Shown: positions 20,233 to 31,607, counted from the stretch's first letter. The stretch is DNA of 64,000 nt from Bartonella harrusi (GCF_024297065.1 NZ_CP101114.1:992001-1056000); one strand, 5' to 3'. Translations and numbers: made by a program. The notes: generated by a model from the sequence alone, not told the origin.

Positions 20233-21533
20233 TAAGTTTGTTGATCAAGTTTAAAAATGGGTTGTCCTCTAACGAAAGTTTGAACAACACGCCCTTGGAA
20301 GTGTGTATTCTCAAAAGGTGTATTTTGAGAGAGTGAATACAGCTTCTTTGCAGAAACGACCCATGGCATCTCAAGATCAACCAAAATAAGATCCGCATCA
20401 GAATCTCGTTTAAGTGTTCCCGCATTAAGGCCAAAGAGTTTTGCTGGCGCTGTTGATAAAAGTTCTGTTAATCGTAACAGAGATATGCTTCCATCATGAT
20501 AAAGGCGTAAAGCCGCACTCAATAAAGTCTCCATACCAATGGCACCTGTGGATGCATCATTAAATGGTAAATGTTTTGTATCAACACTCTGAGGATCATG
20601 GGAGGAAACGATAATATCCACAGTTCCATCTTTTATTGCTTCAATCATTGCTATGCGATCTTCTTCTCTACGCAATGGAGGCATCAGACGAAAAGAAGTG
20701 CAATATTCACCAATGTCATTTTCATTAAGAGACAAGTGATTAATGGATACACCAGCTGAAATCTTCTCACTGCGTTGTTTTCCTAAGCGAAGTGCTTCAG
20801 CAGATAATGCTGTCGATATTTGTGCTGCATGATAGCGTGTTTGTGTCAATGCAGCCAAACGCAAATCTCTTTCCAGTGGAATAACTTCTGCTTCCCGAGG
20901 TATTCCAGCAAGACCAAGCCAACTCGCTAAGAGGCCTTCATTCATAACACCCTTTCCTGTCAGGTCTTGATCTTGTGTTTCATGCATTAAGGGAACATCA
21001 AAATCACGTGCATAAGTCATGGCACGTCGCATAACAGATGAATTTTGCAGTGTGTTTTTTCCTTCACCAAAAGCAATAGCTCCTGCATCTTTTAACAAAC
21101 CAAATTCGGTTATTTCTTGTCCCCGAAAACCTTGAGTGATCGCAGCTACGGGATAAATATTGACCGATGACATTTCTTTTACTGTATGTGTTATAAATTT
21201 AACAAGCGCTACATTATCGATAATTGGATTTGTGTCTGGCATCATAAGGAAAGAAGTGATACCACCTGCTGCTGCAGATTGGCTTGCTGATGTTATTGTT
21301 TCACAACTTTCATTTCCTGGTTCCCCAATAAAAACCCGAGCATCAACAAGTCCAGGAAGGATTGCTTTATTTTGTGCATTAATAATTTCTGCGCCTTCGG
21401 GCGTTCCTTGATTCAATGCTTCTTTTCCAGCAGCTGTAATTCGTCCATTTTCAACAATAACAGTACCAATCTCATCCATTGTGCGTGAAGGATCAATAAT
21501 ACGAGCATTTTGAAAAACAATAGGCTTTATCAT
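20232..21533 (-). CDS. pyrC: Dihydroorotase-like protein PyrC', probably non-catalytic
   Basis: 433 residues of the class I dihydroorotase / amidohydrolase family. The first metal-binding motif, normally D-x-H-x-H in LPGLVDxHVHxREPG, reads [15 protein letters not shown], so both histidines are replaced. Proteins of this type, encoded next to pyrB, are known from Pseudomonas and Rhizobiales as inactive PyrC' partners required for assembly or activity of aspartate carbamoyltransferase. The genetic context (4-base overlap with pyrB) fits exactly. A true dihydroorotase should be encoded elsewhere. The loss of the His pair is directly visible; the scaffold role is inferred from the family. Confidence 0.9.
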   Translation of the reverse strand: MIKPIVFQNARIIDPSRTMDEIGTVIVENGRITAAGKEALNQGTPEGAEIINAQNKAILPGLVDARVFIGEPGNESCETITSASQSAAAGGITSFLMMPDTNPIIDNVALVKFITHTVKEMSSVNIYPVAAITQGFRGQEITEFGLLKDAGAIAFGEGKNTLQNSSVMRRAMTYARDFDVPLMHETQDQDLTGKGVMNEGLLASWLGLAGIPREAEVIPLERDLRLAALTQTRYHAAQISTALSAEALRLGKQRSEKISAGVSINHLSLNENDIGEYCTSFRLMPPLRREEDRIAMIEAIKDGTVDIIVSSHDPQSVDTKHLPFNDASTGAIGMETLLSAALRLYHDGSISLLRLTELLSTAPAKLFGLNAGTLKRDSDADLILVDLEMPWVVSAKKLYSLSQNTPFENTHFQGRVVQTFVRGQPIFKLDQQT

Positions 21534-22495
21534 TTTTTCTCTCCACTTGTTCTAAGGCGTGAATCCAATAAAGCCTCCATGACAGCCATACGCACAGCGA
21601 TTCCCATTTCCACTTGTCTATGGATCATACTTTGTGGTCCATCTGCTATGTTAGATGCTATTTCTACACCGCGGTTTATTGGGCCAGGATGCAAAACAAT
21701 GCAATCACTTTTGGCATAGGCTAAATTTTTCTTATGTAAGCCAAAATAATGAAAATATTCACGAATGGATGGAATGAAGGAACCGTTCATACGTTCGTGT
21801 TGTAAGCGTAGCATCATAATAACATCAGCACCTTTAAGTCCCTCTTTCATCGTGTTAAAGACCTCAACACTCATATCAGCTATTCCTGTGGGGAGAAGTG
21901 TTGAAGGTGCAACAGCACGAACGCGAGCTCCCAAGGCATTGAGACTGAGGATATTAGAACGAGCAACACGTGAGTGCAAAATATCTCCGCAAATTGCAAC
22001 AGTTAGTCCTTCAATGCGGCCCTTTGTTCTTTTAATCGTCAGAGCGTCTAATAAAGCTTGTGTTGGATGTTCATGGGCACCATCACCAGCATTAATGACA
22101 CAACAATCCACTTTTTGTGCTAACAAAGCAACTGCTCCAGCACTCCTATGGCGAATGACAAGAATATCTGGTTTCATCGCATTGAGGGTTTCTGCTGTAT
22201 CAATCAATGTTTCTCCTTTTTTTACAGATGAATTGCCAATGGCCATACTCATCACGTTTGCCCCTAACCGTTTGCCAGCTAATTCAAAAGAAGATTGTGT
22301 GCGTGTGGAGGCCTCAAAGAAAAGATTAATTTGAGTACGTCCACATAATGTAGATTTTATTGTATCAATTTTTTGAGAGAGGTTAACATTTGCATCTGCA
22401 CGATCCAGTAATATAATGAGGTCTTCTACATTTAAATTTTTGATGCCTAAAAGATGTTGATGGGGAAAAAAGGGAAAAAAAGTATTTTGAGTCAT
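21530..22495 (-). CDS. pyrB: Aspartate carbamoyltransferase catalytic subunit
   Basis: PyrB condenses carbamoyl phosphate with aspartate in pyrimidine synthesis. The 321 residues carry the carbamoyl-phosphate motif [34 protein letters not shown], the [12 protein letters not shown] segment and the C-terminal [11 protein letters not shown]. It heads the minus-strand operon and overlaps the PyrC' gene by 4 bases, consistent with a PyrB-PyrC' dodecameric complex. No regulatory subunit pyrI is present, as expected for this class. The start ATG has a weak purine-rich upstream site. Confidence 0.96.
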   Translation of the reverse strand: MTQNTFFPFFPHQHLLGIKNLNVEDLIILLDRADANVNLSQKIDTIKSTLCGRTQINLFFEASTRTQSSFELAGKRLGANVMSMAIGNSSVKKGETLIDTAETLNAMKPDILVIRHRSAGAVALLAQKVDCCVINAGDGAHEHPTQALLDALTIKRTKGRIEGLTVAICGDILHSRVARSNILSLNALGARVRAVAPSTLLPTGIADMSVEVFNTMKEGLKGADVIMMLRLQHERMNGSFIPSIREYFHYFGLHKKNLAYAKSDCIVLHPGPINRGVEIASNIADGPQSMIHRQVEMGIAVRMAVMEALLDSRLRTSGEKK

Positions 22496-22615
22496 AGCAT
22501 TCTTTTCTATCTCTCTCTAAACACATTAAAAAAGTATTTGTTTGAATATAATAAATGTTTTTTAACTGCAAAATGACAAATAGTCTATGTGTGAATGATT
22601 TGAATAAATAGGAAT

Positions 22616-24250
22616 ATGCCTATGAATACTATATCTGTGCAAAATGCCCGCAAAAAAAATGCCTTTCTCAGTGATACGCTTATGTTTCGTATTGCCTCTA
22701 CTTTGCCTAAATTTTTATTAGCAAGTTTTGAAGAAATAGGAGATTTTGTAGCGAGCCATGAAGCATGGGAACTTTCCTCTTTGGCAAATCGTTATCGACC
22801 AATTTTGCGTTATAATGACGAATGGGGACAACCAATAGAAAAGCTAGAGATACATTCCTCTTATCAAACTCTTCAGCAATATTCTAGGCAAGTTGGTTTA
22901 GTCACTTCACTTTGGGAAAATACCACTTCAGAAAACGGAGTACGATATCAAGCCCGTGCTATTCGCTTGGCTTTATCTGCAGGTTTAGAAACAGGACATT
23001 TGAATGAGGTTATTATCTCAAGTGCGACTCTTGCAGTTTTAATTAGTGATGTTGATCTCTTTAGTAAATGGCAAAATATGCTTTTATCACGACAATATGA
23101 TTTATCGTCTAAACCTGTTAATAGAAAAGGGGCGGCTTCACTCACTTGTGCTTTTGATGATGTTGCACGATACGAAAAATACGCTTTCAATTTTCCAACT
23201 GTTAAAAAAATTTCTTTTGATGAAAAAGTTGGGCGTGATCTGTATCGTTTAAATGTTACAAAAACGAATGTTATTAATCCTATCGTTGATGGATATCTTG
23301 TGAGTGCAGAGTTAGACGGTCATCTAAGCTGCTTTTTAGTTCCACGTATACAAGAAAATGGAGCGTTAAATGGTACCATATCAATTCGTCATTTGTTACA
23401 GCATTCCGGAGAATCTTTAACTCCAGAGGGTGTTGTTGATTTTCAGGGCTGTTATGGTTGGCTTTTAGGAAATGTAGGGGAGGGGCTTAAAGCTATTAAG
23501 GATATCGAAACGATGATGCGTTTTGATCAGTCCGTCATATCAGCTGGTGTTTTGCGCGCTGCACTTCAATTTGGTATCGATTTTTTTCGGCAAAAAGCAC
23601 CAGATCAACCTTTACCACCCCTAACAGAACGTATTTTTGCAGATATTGCACTGGATATTGCTGCTGCACAAGCATTGGTTTTACGTTTAGCGCGAGCATT
23701 TGATAATGCAGCAAATGATCGCTCTGAAGCAGCTTTTGCACGGATTATGGCACCTATTATTGCTTATCATGTCAGTCAACTCGTCATACCTATTATTGGT
23801 GAGATTATTGCACAGCTTGGTATAGGAAGTTTTGTAGAAGGCAATCCATTATCGCAAATGTTGTGCAATAGTCCGGCACGAATTGTGAGAAATAGTTCTG
23901 CGAATCAATTGGTAAAGGATGCAATTCTCATCGCTGAAAAAGCACCGGGATTATTTCAGAAATTGTTAGAAAAAATTGCTGTTGATATTGGACCAGCGGG
24001 ACCACGGGCAATTGAAATTATTAAATCTGCTGTAGAGATGGCATCGGAAAATGAGGGAGCAGGAAGATTTTTTGTTGAACAAGTAGCGTATGCAACTGCA
24101 GCCGCATCGTTACGTTCTATAGACATAGAACATGTAGCGAATGCTTATATGGAAAGCCGCCTTGGGGGACAATGGAGATCTTCCTATGGAATGCTTATTG
24201 CACGATATAATGCAGGACATTTGTTAAATGTCCTCTATCCTTCCATATGA
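22616..24250 (+). CDS. Acyl-CoA dehydrogenase family protein, AidB-like
   Basis: 544 residues. The middle and C-terminal parts have the acyl-CoA dehydrogenase fold: [28 protein letters not shown] followed by [37 protein letters not shown] is typical of AidB-type enzymes, with the long helical C-terminus RLARAFDNA. The N-terminal part is diverged. AidB relatives use FAD and are linked to protection from alkylation or to unusual acyl-CoA chemistry. Conservation looks weaker than in typical AidB, and I cannot place the catalytic base. Its 3' end overlaps ruvX on the other strand by 16 bases. Family call good, substrate unknown. Confidence 0.78.
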   Translation: MPMNTISVQNARKKNAFLSDTLMFRIASTLPKFLLASFEEIGDFVASHEAWELSSLANRYRPILRYNDEWGQPIEKLEIHSSYQTLQQYSRQVGLVTSLWENTTSENGVRYQARAIRLALSAGLETGHLNEVIISSATLAVLISDVDLFSKWQNMLLSRQYDLSSKPVNRKGAASLTCAFDDVARYEKYAFNFPTVKKISFDEKVGRDLYRLNVTKTNVINPIVDGYLVSAELDGHLSCFLVPRIQENGALNGTISIRHLLQHSGESLTPEGVVDFQGCYGWLLGNVGEGLKAIKDIETMMRFDQSVISAGVLRAALQFGIDFFRQKAPDQPLPPLTERIFADIALDIAAAQALVLRLARAFDNAANDRSEAAFARIMAPIIAYHVSQLVIPIIGEIIAQLGIGSFVEGNPLSQMLCNSPARIVRNSSANQLVKDAILIAEKAPGLFQKLLEKIAVDIGPAGPRAIEIIKSAVEMASENEGAGRFFVEQVAYATAAASLRSIDIEHVANAYMESRLGGQWRSSYGMLIARYNAGHLLNVLYPSI

Positions 24251-24714
24251 TGAAGGCCTTGAATTCTGTCGAGCGCACCTTGCAATATAAAAGCAGCAGC
24301 AGCCGAATCAATTTTAGCTGCTCTTTTAGCGCGCGATACATCCATTTCTAGAAGGGAACGTTCTGCGGCAATTGTTGATAAGCGCTCGTCCCATAAAACA
24401 AAAGGAATTTTTGTATATGCTTTCATATTACTGACAAAAGTTTTGGTTGCTTGAGCACGAGGGCCACAACTTCCATTCATATTAAGAGGTAGCCCAATGA
24501 TAATAATCCCCACATTTTCACGATCAAAAATTTTTATAAGGGCGTGTGCATCTTCCATCATTTTTTTTCGTTGAATGACAGGACGCGGATTTGAAAGAGT
24601 GAGCCCCATATCAGAAACTGCAATTCCAATCGTTTTTGTGCCCAAATCTAAACCTGCTATTACTTGTCCAGGTAAAAGATGTGTCATAACTTCATTGATA
24701 TTAATAATAGCCAT
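24235..24714 (-). CDS. ruvX: Putative pre-16S rRNA nuclease / Holliday-junction resolvase-like RuvX (YqgF)
   Basis: 159 residues of the YqgF family, an RNase-H fold. The signature [16 protein letters not shown] near residue 20 carries the first catalytic Asp; [16 protein letters not shown] and [25 protein letters not shown] hold the second acidic residue and the conserved C-terminal motif; the final Asp is in [16 protein letters not shown]. The family processes the 16S rRNA 5' end and was first proposed as a junction resolvase. It is divergent from gatC and convergent with the acyl-CoA dehydrogenase gene. Confidence 0.94.
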   Translation of the reverse strand: MAIININEVMTHLLPGQVIAGLDLGTKTIGIAVSDMGLTLSNPRPVIQRKKMMEDAHALIKIFDRENVGIIIIGLPLNMNGSCGPRAQATKTFVSNMKAYTKIPFVLWDERLSTIAAERSLLEMDVSRAKRAAKIDSAAAAFILQGALDRIQGLHHMEG

Positions 24715-24830
24715 ATGGTTTATAATTTAAGCCTTTTCGTATTTCAGGTTATCAATATTCTTGCACTTGTAGACGCAGCCTTGTATAGCCAATAAGTGAA
24801 TGTAAAAATAAAAAAGCAGAAAGGCGTAGT

Positions 24831-25118
24831 ATGTCTGTTGATCAAGAAACAGTCAAGCGGGTGGCGCACTTGGCGCGTATTGCTGTCCATGACGATGAAA
24901 CAGAACGTATGACAAAAGAACTCAATGTCATTTTAGGTTTTGTAAAACAATTAAATGATATCGATGTCAGCAGTGTTGAAGCATTAACCTCCGTAATGCC
25001 AATGGCTTTACAAATGCGTGAAGATGATGTCACAGATGGTGATATAGCGGCAGATATCGTAGCAAATGCACCTGTTACAGAAGAAAATTTCTTTCTTGTT
25101 TCAAAAATTGTTGAGTAA
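24831..25118 (+). CDS. gatC: Asp-tRNA(Asn)/Glu-tRNA(Gln) amidotransferase subunit C
   Basis: A 95-residue Gat[21 protein letters not shown], then [23 protein letters not shown], and the C-terminal [14 protein letters not shown]. It wraps around GatA and stabilises the GatCAB amidotransferase that makes Gln-tRNA(Gln) and, in many bacteria, Asn-tRNA(Asn). It is 28 bases upstream of gatA and cotranscribed with it. gatB is not in the window. Confidence 0.95.
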   Translation: MSVDQETVKRVAHLARIAVHDDETERMTKELNVILGFVKQLNDIDVSSVEALTSVMPMALQMREDDVTDGDIAADIVANAPVTEENFFLVSKIVE

Positions 25119-25146
25119 TTTTTGTATTTTAAAAACTTGAGAACCA

Positions 25147-26634
25147 ATGATGACTGATCTAACAACTTTAACAATTGCACAAGCCCGTGATTCTCTCATA
25201 AAGAAAGAATTCAAAGCAACGGAATTAACAGAAGCTTATTTAAAAGCGGTTGAATTGGCTAATCCGACTTTGAATGCTTATGTGGCAATAACCGCAGAAC
25301 AAGCGAGAAAAATGGCTGTTGAATCAGAATGCCGTTTGACTAAAGGTCAGGGAAGAAATTTAGAAGGAATTCCGTTAGGAATTAAGGATCTTTTTGCTAC
25401 ACACGGAGTTCATACTCAAGCTTGTTCACATATTCTTGATGGTTTTAAACCGCATTATGAATCAACGGTGACTGCTAATTTATGGCAGGATGGAGCTGTT
25501 ATGTTAGGCAAGCTTAATATGGATGAGTTTGCTATGGGGTCTTCTAATGAGACGTCATATTATGGTCCAGTTATTAGTCCATGGAGAAAAAATGGTTCCG
25601 ATGAAAAGCTCGTACCTGGTGGTTCTTCAGGTGGTTCTGCAGCCGCTGTTGCTGCGCGCATTTGTGCTGGTGCAACAGCAACAGATACAGGCGGTTCAAT
25701 ACGTCAGCCAGCAGCATTTACGGGAACGGTAGGAATTAAACCAACTTATGGACGTTGTTCACGGTGGGGAATCATCGCTTTTGCTTCATCACTTGATCAG
25801 GCCGGACCTATCGGGCGGGATGTGCGTGATTGTGCCATTTTGCTTAAATCAATGGCTTCTTTTGATGAAAAAGATTCTACTTCTGTTAATTTACCAGTCC
25901 CTGATTATGAAAACTATCTTGGCCAATCAATTAAAGGAATAAAAATTGGTATTCCGAAAGAATACCATATGGAAGGAATGTCTTCTGAAATTATTGATCT
26001 TTGGCAAAAAGGAATAAATTGGCTAAAAGAAGCCGGTGCTGAAATAAGCGATATTTCATTACCCCATACAAAATATGCTTTGCCTGCTTACTATATTGTC
26101 GCTCCTGCAGAAGCATCTTCTAATTTGGCACGCTATGACGGTGTTCGTTTTGGTCTGCGTATACCAGGAAAAGATGTTATTGAAATGTATGAGAATACTC
26201 GTTCAGCTGGTTTTGGTGATGAAGTAAAACGTCGTATTTTGATTGGTACTTATGTTCTCTCATCAGGTTATTATGATGCTTATTATTTAAGAGCTCAAAA
26301 AGTGCGAACATTGGTAAAGTATGATTTTGATCAATGTTTTGCTTCCGGCGTTGATGCTATCCTCACACCAGCAACGCCAACACCTGCTTTTGGAATTGCT
26401 GATGAAAAAATAAAAAATGATACTGTAGCAATGTATCTCAATGATATTTTTACTGTACCCGTTAATATGGCTGGTTTACCAGGAATCTCTGTTCCTGCTG
26501 GTCTCTCATCAAATGGTTTACCACTTGGATTACAATTAATTGGTAAGCCTTTTACAGAAGAAGTTATTTTTCAGATAGCACATATTATAGAACAAGCAGC
26601 AGGCATGTTTAGCGCAAAGAAGTGGTGGCTATAA
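25147..26634 (+). CDS. gatA: Asp-tRNA(Asn)/Glu-tRNA(Gln) amidotransferase subunit A
   Basis: GatA is the amidase that releases ammonia from glutamine for transamidation. The 495 residues carry the amidase-signature Ser-cisSer-Lys triad: Lys in [14 protein letters not shown] (about 77-90), and [19 protein letters not shown] with [14 protein letters not shown] (about 155-195). The C-terminal part LPGISVPAG and [14 protein letters not shown] is typical. The start could be ATG 25147 or 25150. Intact and full length. Confidence 0.97.
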   Translation: MMTDLTTLTIAQARDSLIKKEFKATELTEAYLKAVELANPTLNAYVAITAEQARKMAVESECRLTKGQGRNLEGIPLGIKDLFATHGVHTQACSHILDGFKPHYESTVTANLWQDGAVMLGKLNMDEFAMGSSNETSYYGPVISPWRKNGSDEKLVPGGSSGGSAAAVAARICAGATATDTGGSIRQPAAFTGTVGIKPTYGRCSRWGIIAFASSLDQAGPIGRDVRDCAILLKSMASFDEKDSTSVNLPVPDYENYLGQSIKGIKIGIPKEYHMEGMSSEIIDLWQKGINWLKEAGAEISDISLPHTKYALPAYYIVAPAEASSNLARYDGVRFGLRIPGKDVIEMYENTRSAGFGDEVKRRILIGTYVLSSGYYDAYYLRAQKVRTLVKYDFDQCFASGVDAILTPATPTPAFGIADEKIKNDTVAMYLNDIFTVPVNMAGLPGISVPAGLSSNGLPLGLQLIGKPFTEEVIFQIAHIIEQAAGMFSAKKWWL

Positions 26635-26740
26635 AAAGCTCAGAACTTTATGAAAGAAACTTTATAAAAAAGCGTTATTTTCTTCAATCAAGAAGATTTT
26701 TGAGAAGGGATTCTTTTAGTTTTTAAAGGCTGTACAGTTT

Positions 26741-27451
26741 TCATCCGCCAAGATATGCTTCTTTAACACGTGGATCAAAAAGCATAGTTTTACCTTCACC
26801 ATGAAAGAGGACATGTCCGACCTCTAGAATATAAGCATAGTCAGCAATAGACAGTGCAGCAAATGCGTTTTGCTCAATAAGAAGAATGGTTTTTCCCATA
26901 TCATTAATTTTTTGAATAATCGAAAAAAGTTCTTTTACAAGGAGGGGAGCTAAACCTAGGGAGGGCTCATCTAAGATTACCATATCCGGATTACTCATGA
27001 GAGCACGACCCACCGCAAGCATTTGTTGCTCACCACCAGACATTGTACCTCCTAATTGTTTTGCTCTTTCACGTAGACGCGGAAAGAGATCAAAGACCCA
27101 TTCAATATCACGAGCAATTCCTATCTTATCATGGCGAATATAAGCGCCTAGGTGTAGATTCTCTAAAACAGTGAGGTGGGGCATAATGCGCCGCCCTTCA
27201 GGACTAAGAGCAATTCCTAATCGTAAAATTTTTTCTGGTGATTTTTTAATAATTGATTCGCCTTTATAGGTAATTTCCCCATAAACAGACCGGTTAAGTC
27301 CTGCAATAGAGCGTACAATGCTACTTTTTCCAGCTCCATTGGCGCCGATTAAAGTTACTATACTTGCCTTTTTTATAGACATAGAAAGGTTCTGGATAGC
27401 TTTAATGGCCCCATAATGAACATGAAGATTTTTGATTTTAAGAATATCCAT
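26741..27451 (-). CDS. livF: Branched-chain amino-acid ABC transporter ATP-binding protein LivF
   Basis: An ATPase of about 236 residues. The Walker A motif is GANGAGKSS, the ABC signature MSGGEQQMLAVGRALM, and Walker B PDMVILDEPSLGLAP, all of LivF type. With LivG it powers import through LivHM. The start at 27451 (MDILKIKNLHVHYG) is chosen because GGAG lies 6 bases upstream; a start at 27457 would abut that site. It overlaps the end of livG by a few codons. The C-terminus ends KEAYLGG like other LivF proteins. Last gene of the liv operon. Confidence 0.94.
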   Translation of the reverse strand: MDILKIKNLHVHYGAIKAIQNLSMSIKKASIVTLIGANGAGKSSIVRSIAGLNRSVYGEITYKGESIIKKSPEKILRLGIALSPEGRRIMPHLTVLENLHLGAYIRHDKIGIARDIEWVFDLFPRLRERAKQLGGTMSGGEQQMLAVGRALMSNPDMVILDEPSLGLAPLLVKELFSIIQKINDMGKTILLIEQNAFAALSIADYAYILEVGHVLFHGEGKTMLFDPRVKEAYLGG

Positions 27452-28223
27452 AAACATCTCCGCCGAGATAAGCTTCAATAACTTTAGGGTCGTTACGCAC
27501 TTCATCTGGTGTGCCATTGGCAATACAACATCCATATTCCATCACCAAAATATATTGGCAAAGTCCCATAACAACCTTCATATCGTGTTCTATAAGGAGA
27601 ATCGTAAGATCAAAGTCTTTCTGCACTTTTGCTATAAATTTTCTAAGATCCTCACTTTCTTGTGGATTCATACCAGCAGCAGGTTCATCAAGAAGCAACA
27701 ATTTTGGCTTTGTTGCCAACGCGCGTGCAATTTCTAGACGTCGTTGTACACCATAGGGCAGGGTCATTGCTGATTGATTGGCAAGATGATCAAGCTGTAA
27801 TCGTTCAAGAAGCTCCATTGAATTTTTATGAACTTCTTTTTTCTCTTTCATTGCTTTTGGAAAAAACAGCGCTGAAGAAAACCATGGATATTTTTGTCGA
27901 ACATGCGCTCCTACCATAACATTTTGCAAAACCGTCAATCCTGAAAAAAGACGAATATTTTGAAATGTTCGCGCAATATGGTGTCTGCAGATAATATAAG
28001 GAGGAGCTCCAGAAAAAACTTTTTTACCATCAAAAAGAATCGTTCCACTTGTGGGTGCATAAAACCCAGAAATCATATTAAAAACAGTCGTTTTTCCTGC
28101 TCCATTTGGACCAATTAATCCAGTAATTGTTCCTCGTTTGATTGCCATATTAATATTATTTACCGCAACCAAGCCGCCAAAACGCATTACGATATTATTA
28201 AGTGAAAGGATAGTATTGTTCAT
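27438..28223 (-). CDS. livG: Branched-chain amino-acid ABC transporter ATP-binding protein LivG
   Basis: 261 residues. Walker A is GPNGAGKTTVFNMISGF, followed by ARTFQNIRLFSGLTVLQNVMVG (the LivG Q-loop region), the signature LPYGVQRRLEIARALATKP and Walker B LLLLDEPAAGMNPQE. The C-terminal GTPDEVRNDPKVIEAYLGG is characteristic of LivG. It partners LivF under the LivHM membrane channel. It overlaps livM by 4 bases upstream and livF downstream, so the operon is translationally coupled. Confidence 0.95.
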   Translation of the reverse strand: MNNTILSLNNIVMRFGGLVAVNNINMAIKRGTITGLIGPNGAGKTTVFNMISGFYAPTSGTILFDGKKVFSGAPPYIICRHHIARTFQNIRLFSGLTVLQNVMVGAHVRQKYPWFSSALFFPKAMKEKKEVHKNSMELLERLQLDHLANQSAMTLPYGVQRRLEIARALATKPKLLLLDEPAAGMNPQESEDLRKFIAKVQKDFDLTILLIEHDMKVVMGLCQYILVMEYGCCIANGTPDEVRNDPKVIEAYLGGDVYGYS

Positions 28224-29278
28224 AGCTTTCCCTCAGTATTAGAGAGTTTCTTGCGTGTTAAAAAGCTATAAATCCCATTCCATGAAAATTCATGTTGTCC
28301 CAACAACCCTTTTCTCCAAAATAAAATAATGACGAGCAATAAAAGAGAAAAAACAACCATACGAAGCCCAGGTGTCTCTGGAATATGTATAAAACCTAAA
28401 TCAAAAGGACTTTCAATAATGCGAAGCCATTCAAGCATGACGGTAATAATAATACTGCCAATAATGCTTCCTGTAATTGAACCAAGTCCACCAGTAACAA
28501 CAATCATTAAAATATTGAATGTTAGTAAGAAATTAAACATTTTTGGATCAATCGTTGAAATAAGGGCAGCCATTAATGCTCCTCCTATACCTGCAAAAAA
28601 TGCACCCACAGTAAAGGAAAAGCTCCGGTAGAAAAAAGCGTTAACTCCCATTGTTTTTGCGGCGATCTCATCATCACGAATAGCACGTAGTACATTACCA
28701 GTATTGCTTCGTAGTAAGAGAGTAATAAAGAGAACTGTAAAGGCTAACCAACCATAGTTCCACCATAATGTCGCATTTTGGGGGATTCCTTTAATTCCTA
28801 AAGAGCCGTTTGTTATGGATGAGGCATTGGTAATAACAATACGAATAATTTCTGCAAAACCCAATGTTGCAATTCCAAGATAATCACCACCGAGGCGCAA
28901 TACGGGAAGAGCAATCAATAAACCAACAACTGCAGCAGACAAACCACTGACAACAACGGCAATAAAAAAAGGGAATTGTAGATGATGTAATGGTTCAGCG
29001 ATAGGGTCAAGAATCCACATCATTTCTTTTTGTTCAGGAGAAAGAAGTAAAATCGCACATACATAAGCACCAATGGCCATGAAGCCAGCATGCCCTAGAG
29101 AAAACATACCGGTAAAACCGTAAATCAAATTAAGCGAAATTGCCAATATCGCATTAATAGCAATAAGATTGATGATACGCAGTGTATAATCATTAAAATG
29201 GTGATCTGCATAAAATAAAAAACCAATAAGAATTAAGATACTGATACAGGATAGAAAGTTTGCAACTGATTTTACCAT
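28220..29278 (-). CDS. livM: Branched-chain amino-acid ABC transporter permease LivM
   Basis: 352 residues with about eight to ten hydrophobic helices. The family segment GYTGMFSLGHAGFMAIGAY appears as YGFTGMFSLGHAGFMAIGAY near 55-75; GDYLGIATLGFAEIIRI and GGLGSITGSIIGSIIIT are the conserved loops contacting the ATPases. LivM and LivH form the pore for leucine, isoleucine, valine or related amino acids. Its start overlaps the livH stop by one base. Confidence 0.94.
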   Translation of the reverse strand: MVKSVANFLSCISILILIGFLFYADHHFNDYTLRIINLIAINAILAISLNLIYGFTGMFSLGHAGFMAIGAYVCAILLLSPEQKEMMWILDPIAEPLHHLQFPFFIAVVVSGLSAAVVGLLIALPVLRLGGDYLGIATLGFAEIIRIVITNASSITNGSLGIKGIPQNATLWWNYGWLAFTVLFITLLLRSNTGNVLRAIRDDEIAAKTMGVNAFFYRSFSFTVGAFFAGIGGALMAALISTIDPKMFNFLLTFNILMIVVTGGLGSITGSIIGSIIITVMLEWLRIIESPFDLGFIHIPETPGLRMVVFSLLLLVIILFWRKGLLGQHEFSWNGIYSFLTRKKLSNTEGKL

Positions 29279-30354
29279 TAGATTTTCTCCTGACTTTTCT
29301 TGCCCATTAATCCGGTAGGCATTATCAATAAAATCAGAATCAATAAAACAAAAGCGAAAGCATCTCGATATCCAGATAGTGTGGGAAAGAATGCAATAAT
29401 CATAATTTCAATAAATCCGAGTAATAATCCTCCCAACATCGCCCCTGGAATAGAGCCAATACCTCCAATAACGGCAGCGATAAAGGCTTTAAGTCCAGGA
29501 AGAACACCCATATAAGGATGAATTTGAGGATAGCGTAACGACCACATAATCCCCGCAATAGCAGCAAGTGCTGAACCTATGCCAAATGTAAATGCAATAA
29601 CTTTATTGACAGAAACCCCCATCAAACGCGTTGTTTCAATATCATGTGAAATTGCACGCATAGCAAGACCAGGTTTTGTTTTATGGATAATCCATAACAG
29701 AGAGATAATGAGAATAAATGAGACAGTAGGAACAATCAGAGACATTGGAGCAATCCTAATGATTCCACTTGCTCCTGATTCTAAATGCCATAGAAATGGC
29801 GTTACAAGAAAATCTGGTTGTTTTACACCTTTAGGGACACCACTGAAGAGCACAGTAGCGAGATTTTCAATAAAAAAGGAAACACCTATTGCGCCGATAA
29901 GTGCTGAGATACGAGGAGCATGGCGCAAAGGTCTATAAGCGAATTGATCAACAGTAATACCCACCGCGCTTGTGATAAAAATGGAAAAACACAAGGCCAA
30001 TATCCAAATTGGTGCAAAGTCTTGAGGTGCAATTTTAAAATAATAAAGAAATCCTAAAACGAGGATTAAAAAAACACCACTCCAAAAAGTTGAAGGATAC
30101 TTTTTGAATCCTATAAACACTGCATAATAAATAAGGACTGCTAGCAGCAAAAGAAGAATCGCAGCCCAAGCAGGCATAAAGCTAATTGTAGAAAAGAAAA
30201 CGAAATATGCTCCTAGCATAAAAATATCACCGTGAGCAAAATTAATCAGTCTCAATATACCATACACCATGGTGTAACCAATAGCGATAAGTCCATAAAG
30301 AGATCCCAATGCCAGTGCATTAAAAAAATACTGGATGAACATTTCAGTGCTCAT
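29278..30354 (-). CDS. livH: Branched-chain amino-acid ABC transporter permease LivH
   Basis: 358 residues, strongly hydrophobic. The N-terminal NALALGSLYGLIAIGYTMVYGI and RLINFAHGDIFMLGAY are the LivH signature, and GGIGSIPGAMLGGLLLG is the conserved cytoplasmic loop. It is longer than typical LivH (about 300) because of extra hydrophobic sequence around residues 60-130, which occurs in several alphaproteobacterial LivH proteins. It follows livJ after 119 bases. Intact. Confidence 0.94.
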   Translation of the reverse strand: MSTEMFIQYFFNALALGSLYGLIAIGYTMVYGILRLINFAHGDIFMLGAYFVFFSTISFMPAWAAILLLLLAVLIYYAVFIGFKKYPSTFWSGVFLILVLGFLYYFKIAPQDFAPIWILALCFSIFITSAVGITVDQFAYRPLRHAPRISALIGAIGVSFFIENLATVLFSGVPKGVKQPDFLVTPFLWHLESGASGIIRIAPMSLIVPTVSFILIISLLWIIHKTKPGLAMRAISHDIETTRLMGVSVNKVIAFTFGIGSALAAIAGIMWSLRYPQIHPYMGVLPGLKAFIAAVIGGIGSIPGAMLGGLLLGFIEIMIIAFFPTLSGYRDAFAFVLLILILLIMPTGLMGKKSQEKI

Positions 30355-30473
30355 CTCTCATCCTTCCACATTTGTTAATTCATACAGGATATTAAAAAAG
30401 AAACCACCAAATTTTATTTGAGGAAAAATCCTCAACTATTTCTCGAATTTTGACTAGAAAAATTGCTCACTTT

Positions 30474-31607
30474 TTAAAAAGCAGGTTTGACTTCATCTAA
30501 ATAGACACGTTTTCCACCTTTTATTTCAATTATACCAATAGGAATCTCAGGATTATGATTTTCATCCATAGACATATCACCAAAAGGCGTTTGAAAATCT
30601 TTTAGTTTGCTAAGTTCTAGAGTAATTTTCTCACGATCATCACTACCAGCATTTTCAATAGCTTTCATAAACATCAGATAACTGGTGTATCCTAAAACGG
30701 AATTGATATTTGGTTCTTTATCAGGATAAGCCTCTCTCCATTTATTTGTAAACTCTTGTGCAGCTGTTGACATATTTGGCATGTCTTCACTATAGGGAAG
30801 TGTTGTATGTAAGAAACCTTCTGCAGCTTCTCCTGCAATTGTGATGGTTTCTGGATTATCCATAGCATCTCCACCCATAATGCGGAACTTTGCACCTAGT
30901 TCGCGCGCTTGCTTCATAATAATAGCACCTTCAGAAAAGTAAGATGGAATAAATAAGACATCAGGTTTTTGCGCTATAATTTGTGTAAGAACAGCTGAAA
31001 AATCCTGATCTCCAGAATTGTAGTTTAAATTCGAGATAACCTCACCACCTAGTTTTTTGAAAGCACGTGCAAAATAACTGGCAAGCCCAATCGCATAATC
31101 GCTTGATATATCTTTGAGAATAGCCGCTTTTTTTGCATGTAAAGTTTGACGTACATAAGTTGCAATTCCGATTCCTTGGTAGGAATCAATAAAACAAGCA
31201 CGGAAGTAATATTTTTTACCTTGTGTAACAAGCGGATTTGTTGAGGAAGTTGCAATGGTTGGAGTCTTTGCTTTTTCGGATATTTCTCCACCAGCCAACG
31301 AGAGCGAAGAGCCATAACTCCCAATGATTCCACTAACTTTTTCACTGGCAGTTAAACGCATAACAGCATTAGCTGCTTCTACTTTATCAGATTTATTGTC
31401 AATAACAATAAGCTCCACTTTGCGTCCCAATATTTGTGGAACTTGCTTATGTGCTAATTCTACACCTTTGATTTCAAGTTGTCCCCCAAATGCATTTTGA
31501 CCACTTAATGGAAGGTAAACACCAATTTTAATAGGTTCGTTTGCATAGACATTCGTTACAAGTGCCATGATAGCTGCGAGGCTCGTGAGGATTTTCTTCA
31601 ATTGCAT
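30474..31607 (-). CDS. livJ: Branched-chain amino-acid ABC transporter substrate-binding protein
   Basis: A 377-residue periplasmic binding protein. ATG 31607 is chosen because GGAAAG precedes it at normal spacing and it begins a clear signal peptide, MQLKKILTSLAAIMALVTNV, with likely cleavage at YANEP. The mature part IKIGVYLPLSGQNAFGGQLEIKG and GIIGSYGSS is typical of the Leu/Ile/Val-binding (peripla_BP_6) family. It captures the substrate for the LivHMGF importer encoded directly downstream, and as the first gene it probably has the highest expression. Specificity within amino acids cannot be read from sequence. Confidence 0.92.
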   Translation of the reverse strand: MQLKKILTSLAAIMALVTNVYANEPIKIGVYLPLSGQNAFGGQLEIKGVELAHKQVPQILGRKVELIVIDNKSDKVEAANAVMRLTASEKVSGIIGSYGSSLSLAGGEISEKAKTPTIATSSTNPLVTQGKKYYFRACFIDSYQGIGIATYVRQTLHAKKAAILKDISSDYAIGLASYFARAFKKLGGEVISNLNYNSGDQDFSAVLTQIIAQKPDVLFIPSYFSEGAIIMKQARELGAKFRIMGGDAMDNPETITIAGEAAEGFLHTTLPYSEDMPNMSTAAQEFTNKWREAYPDKEPNINSVLGYTSYLMFMKAIENAGSDDREKITLELSKLKDFQTPFGDMSMDENHNPEIPIGIIEIKGGKRVYLDEVKPAF

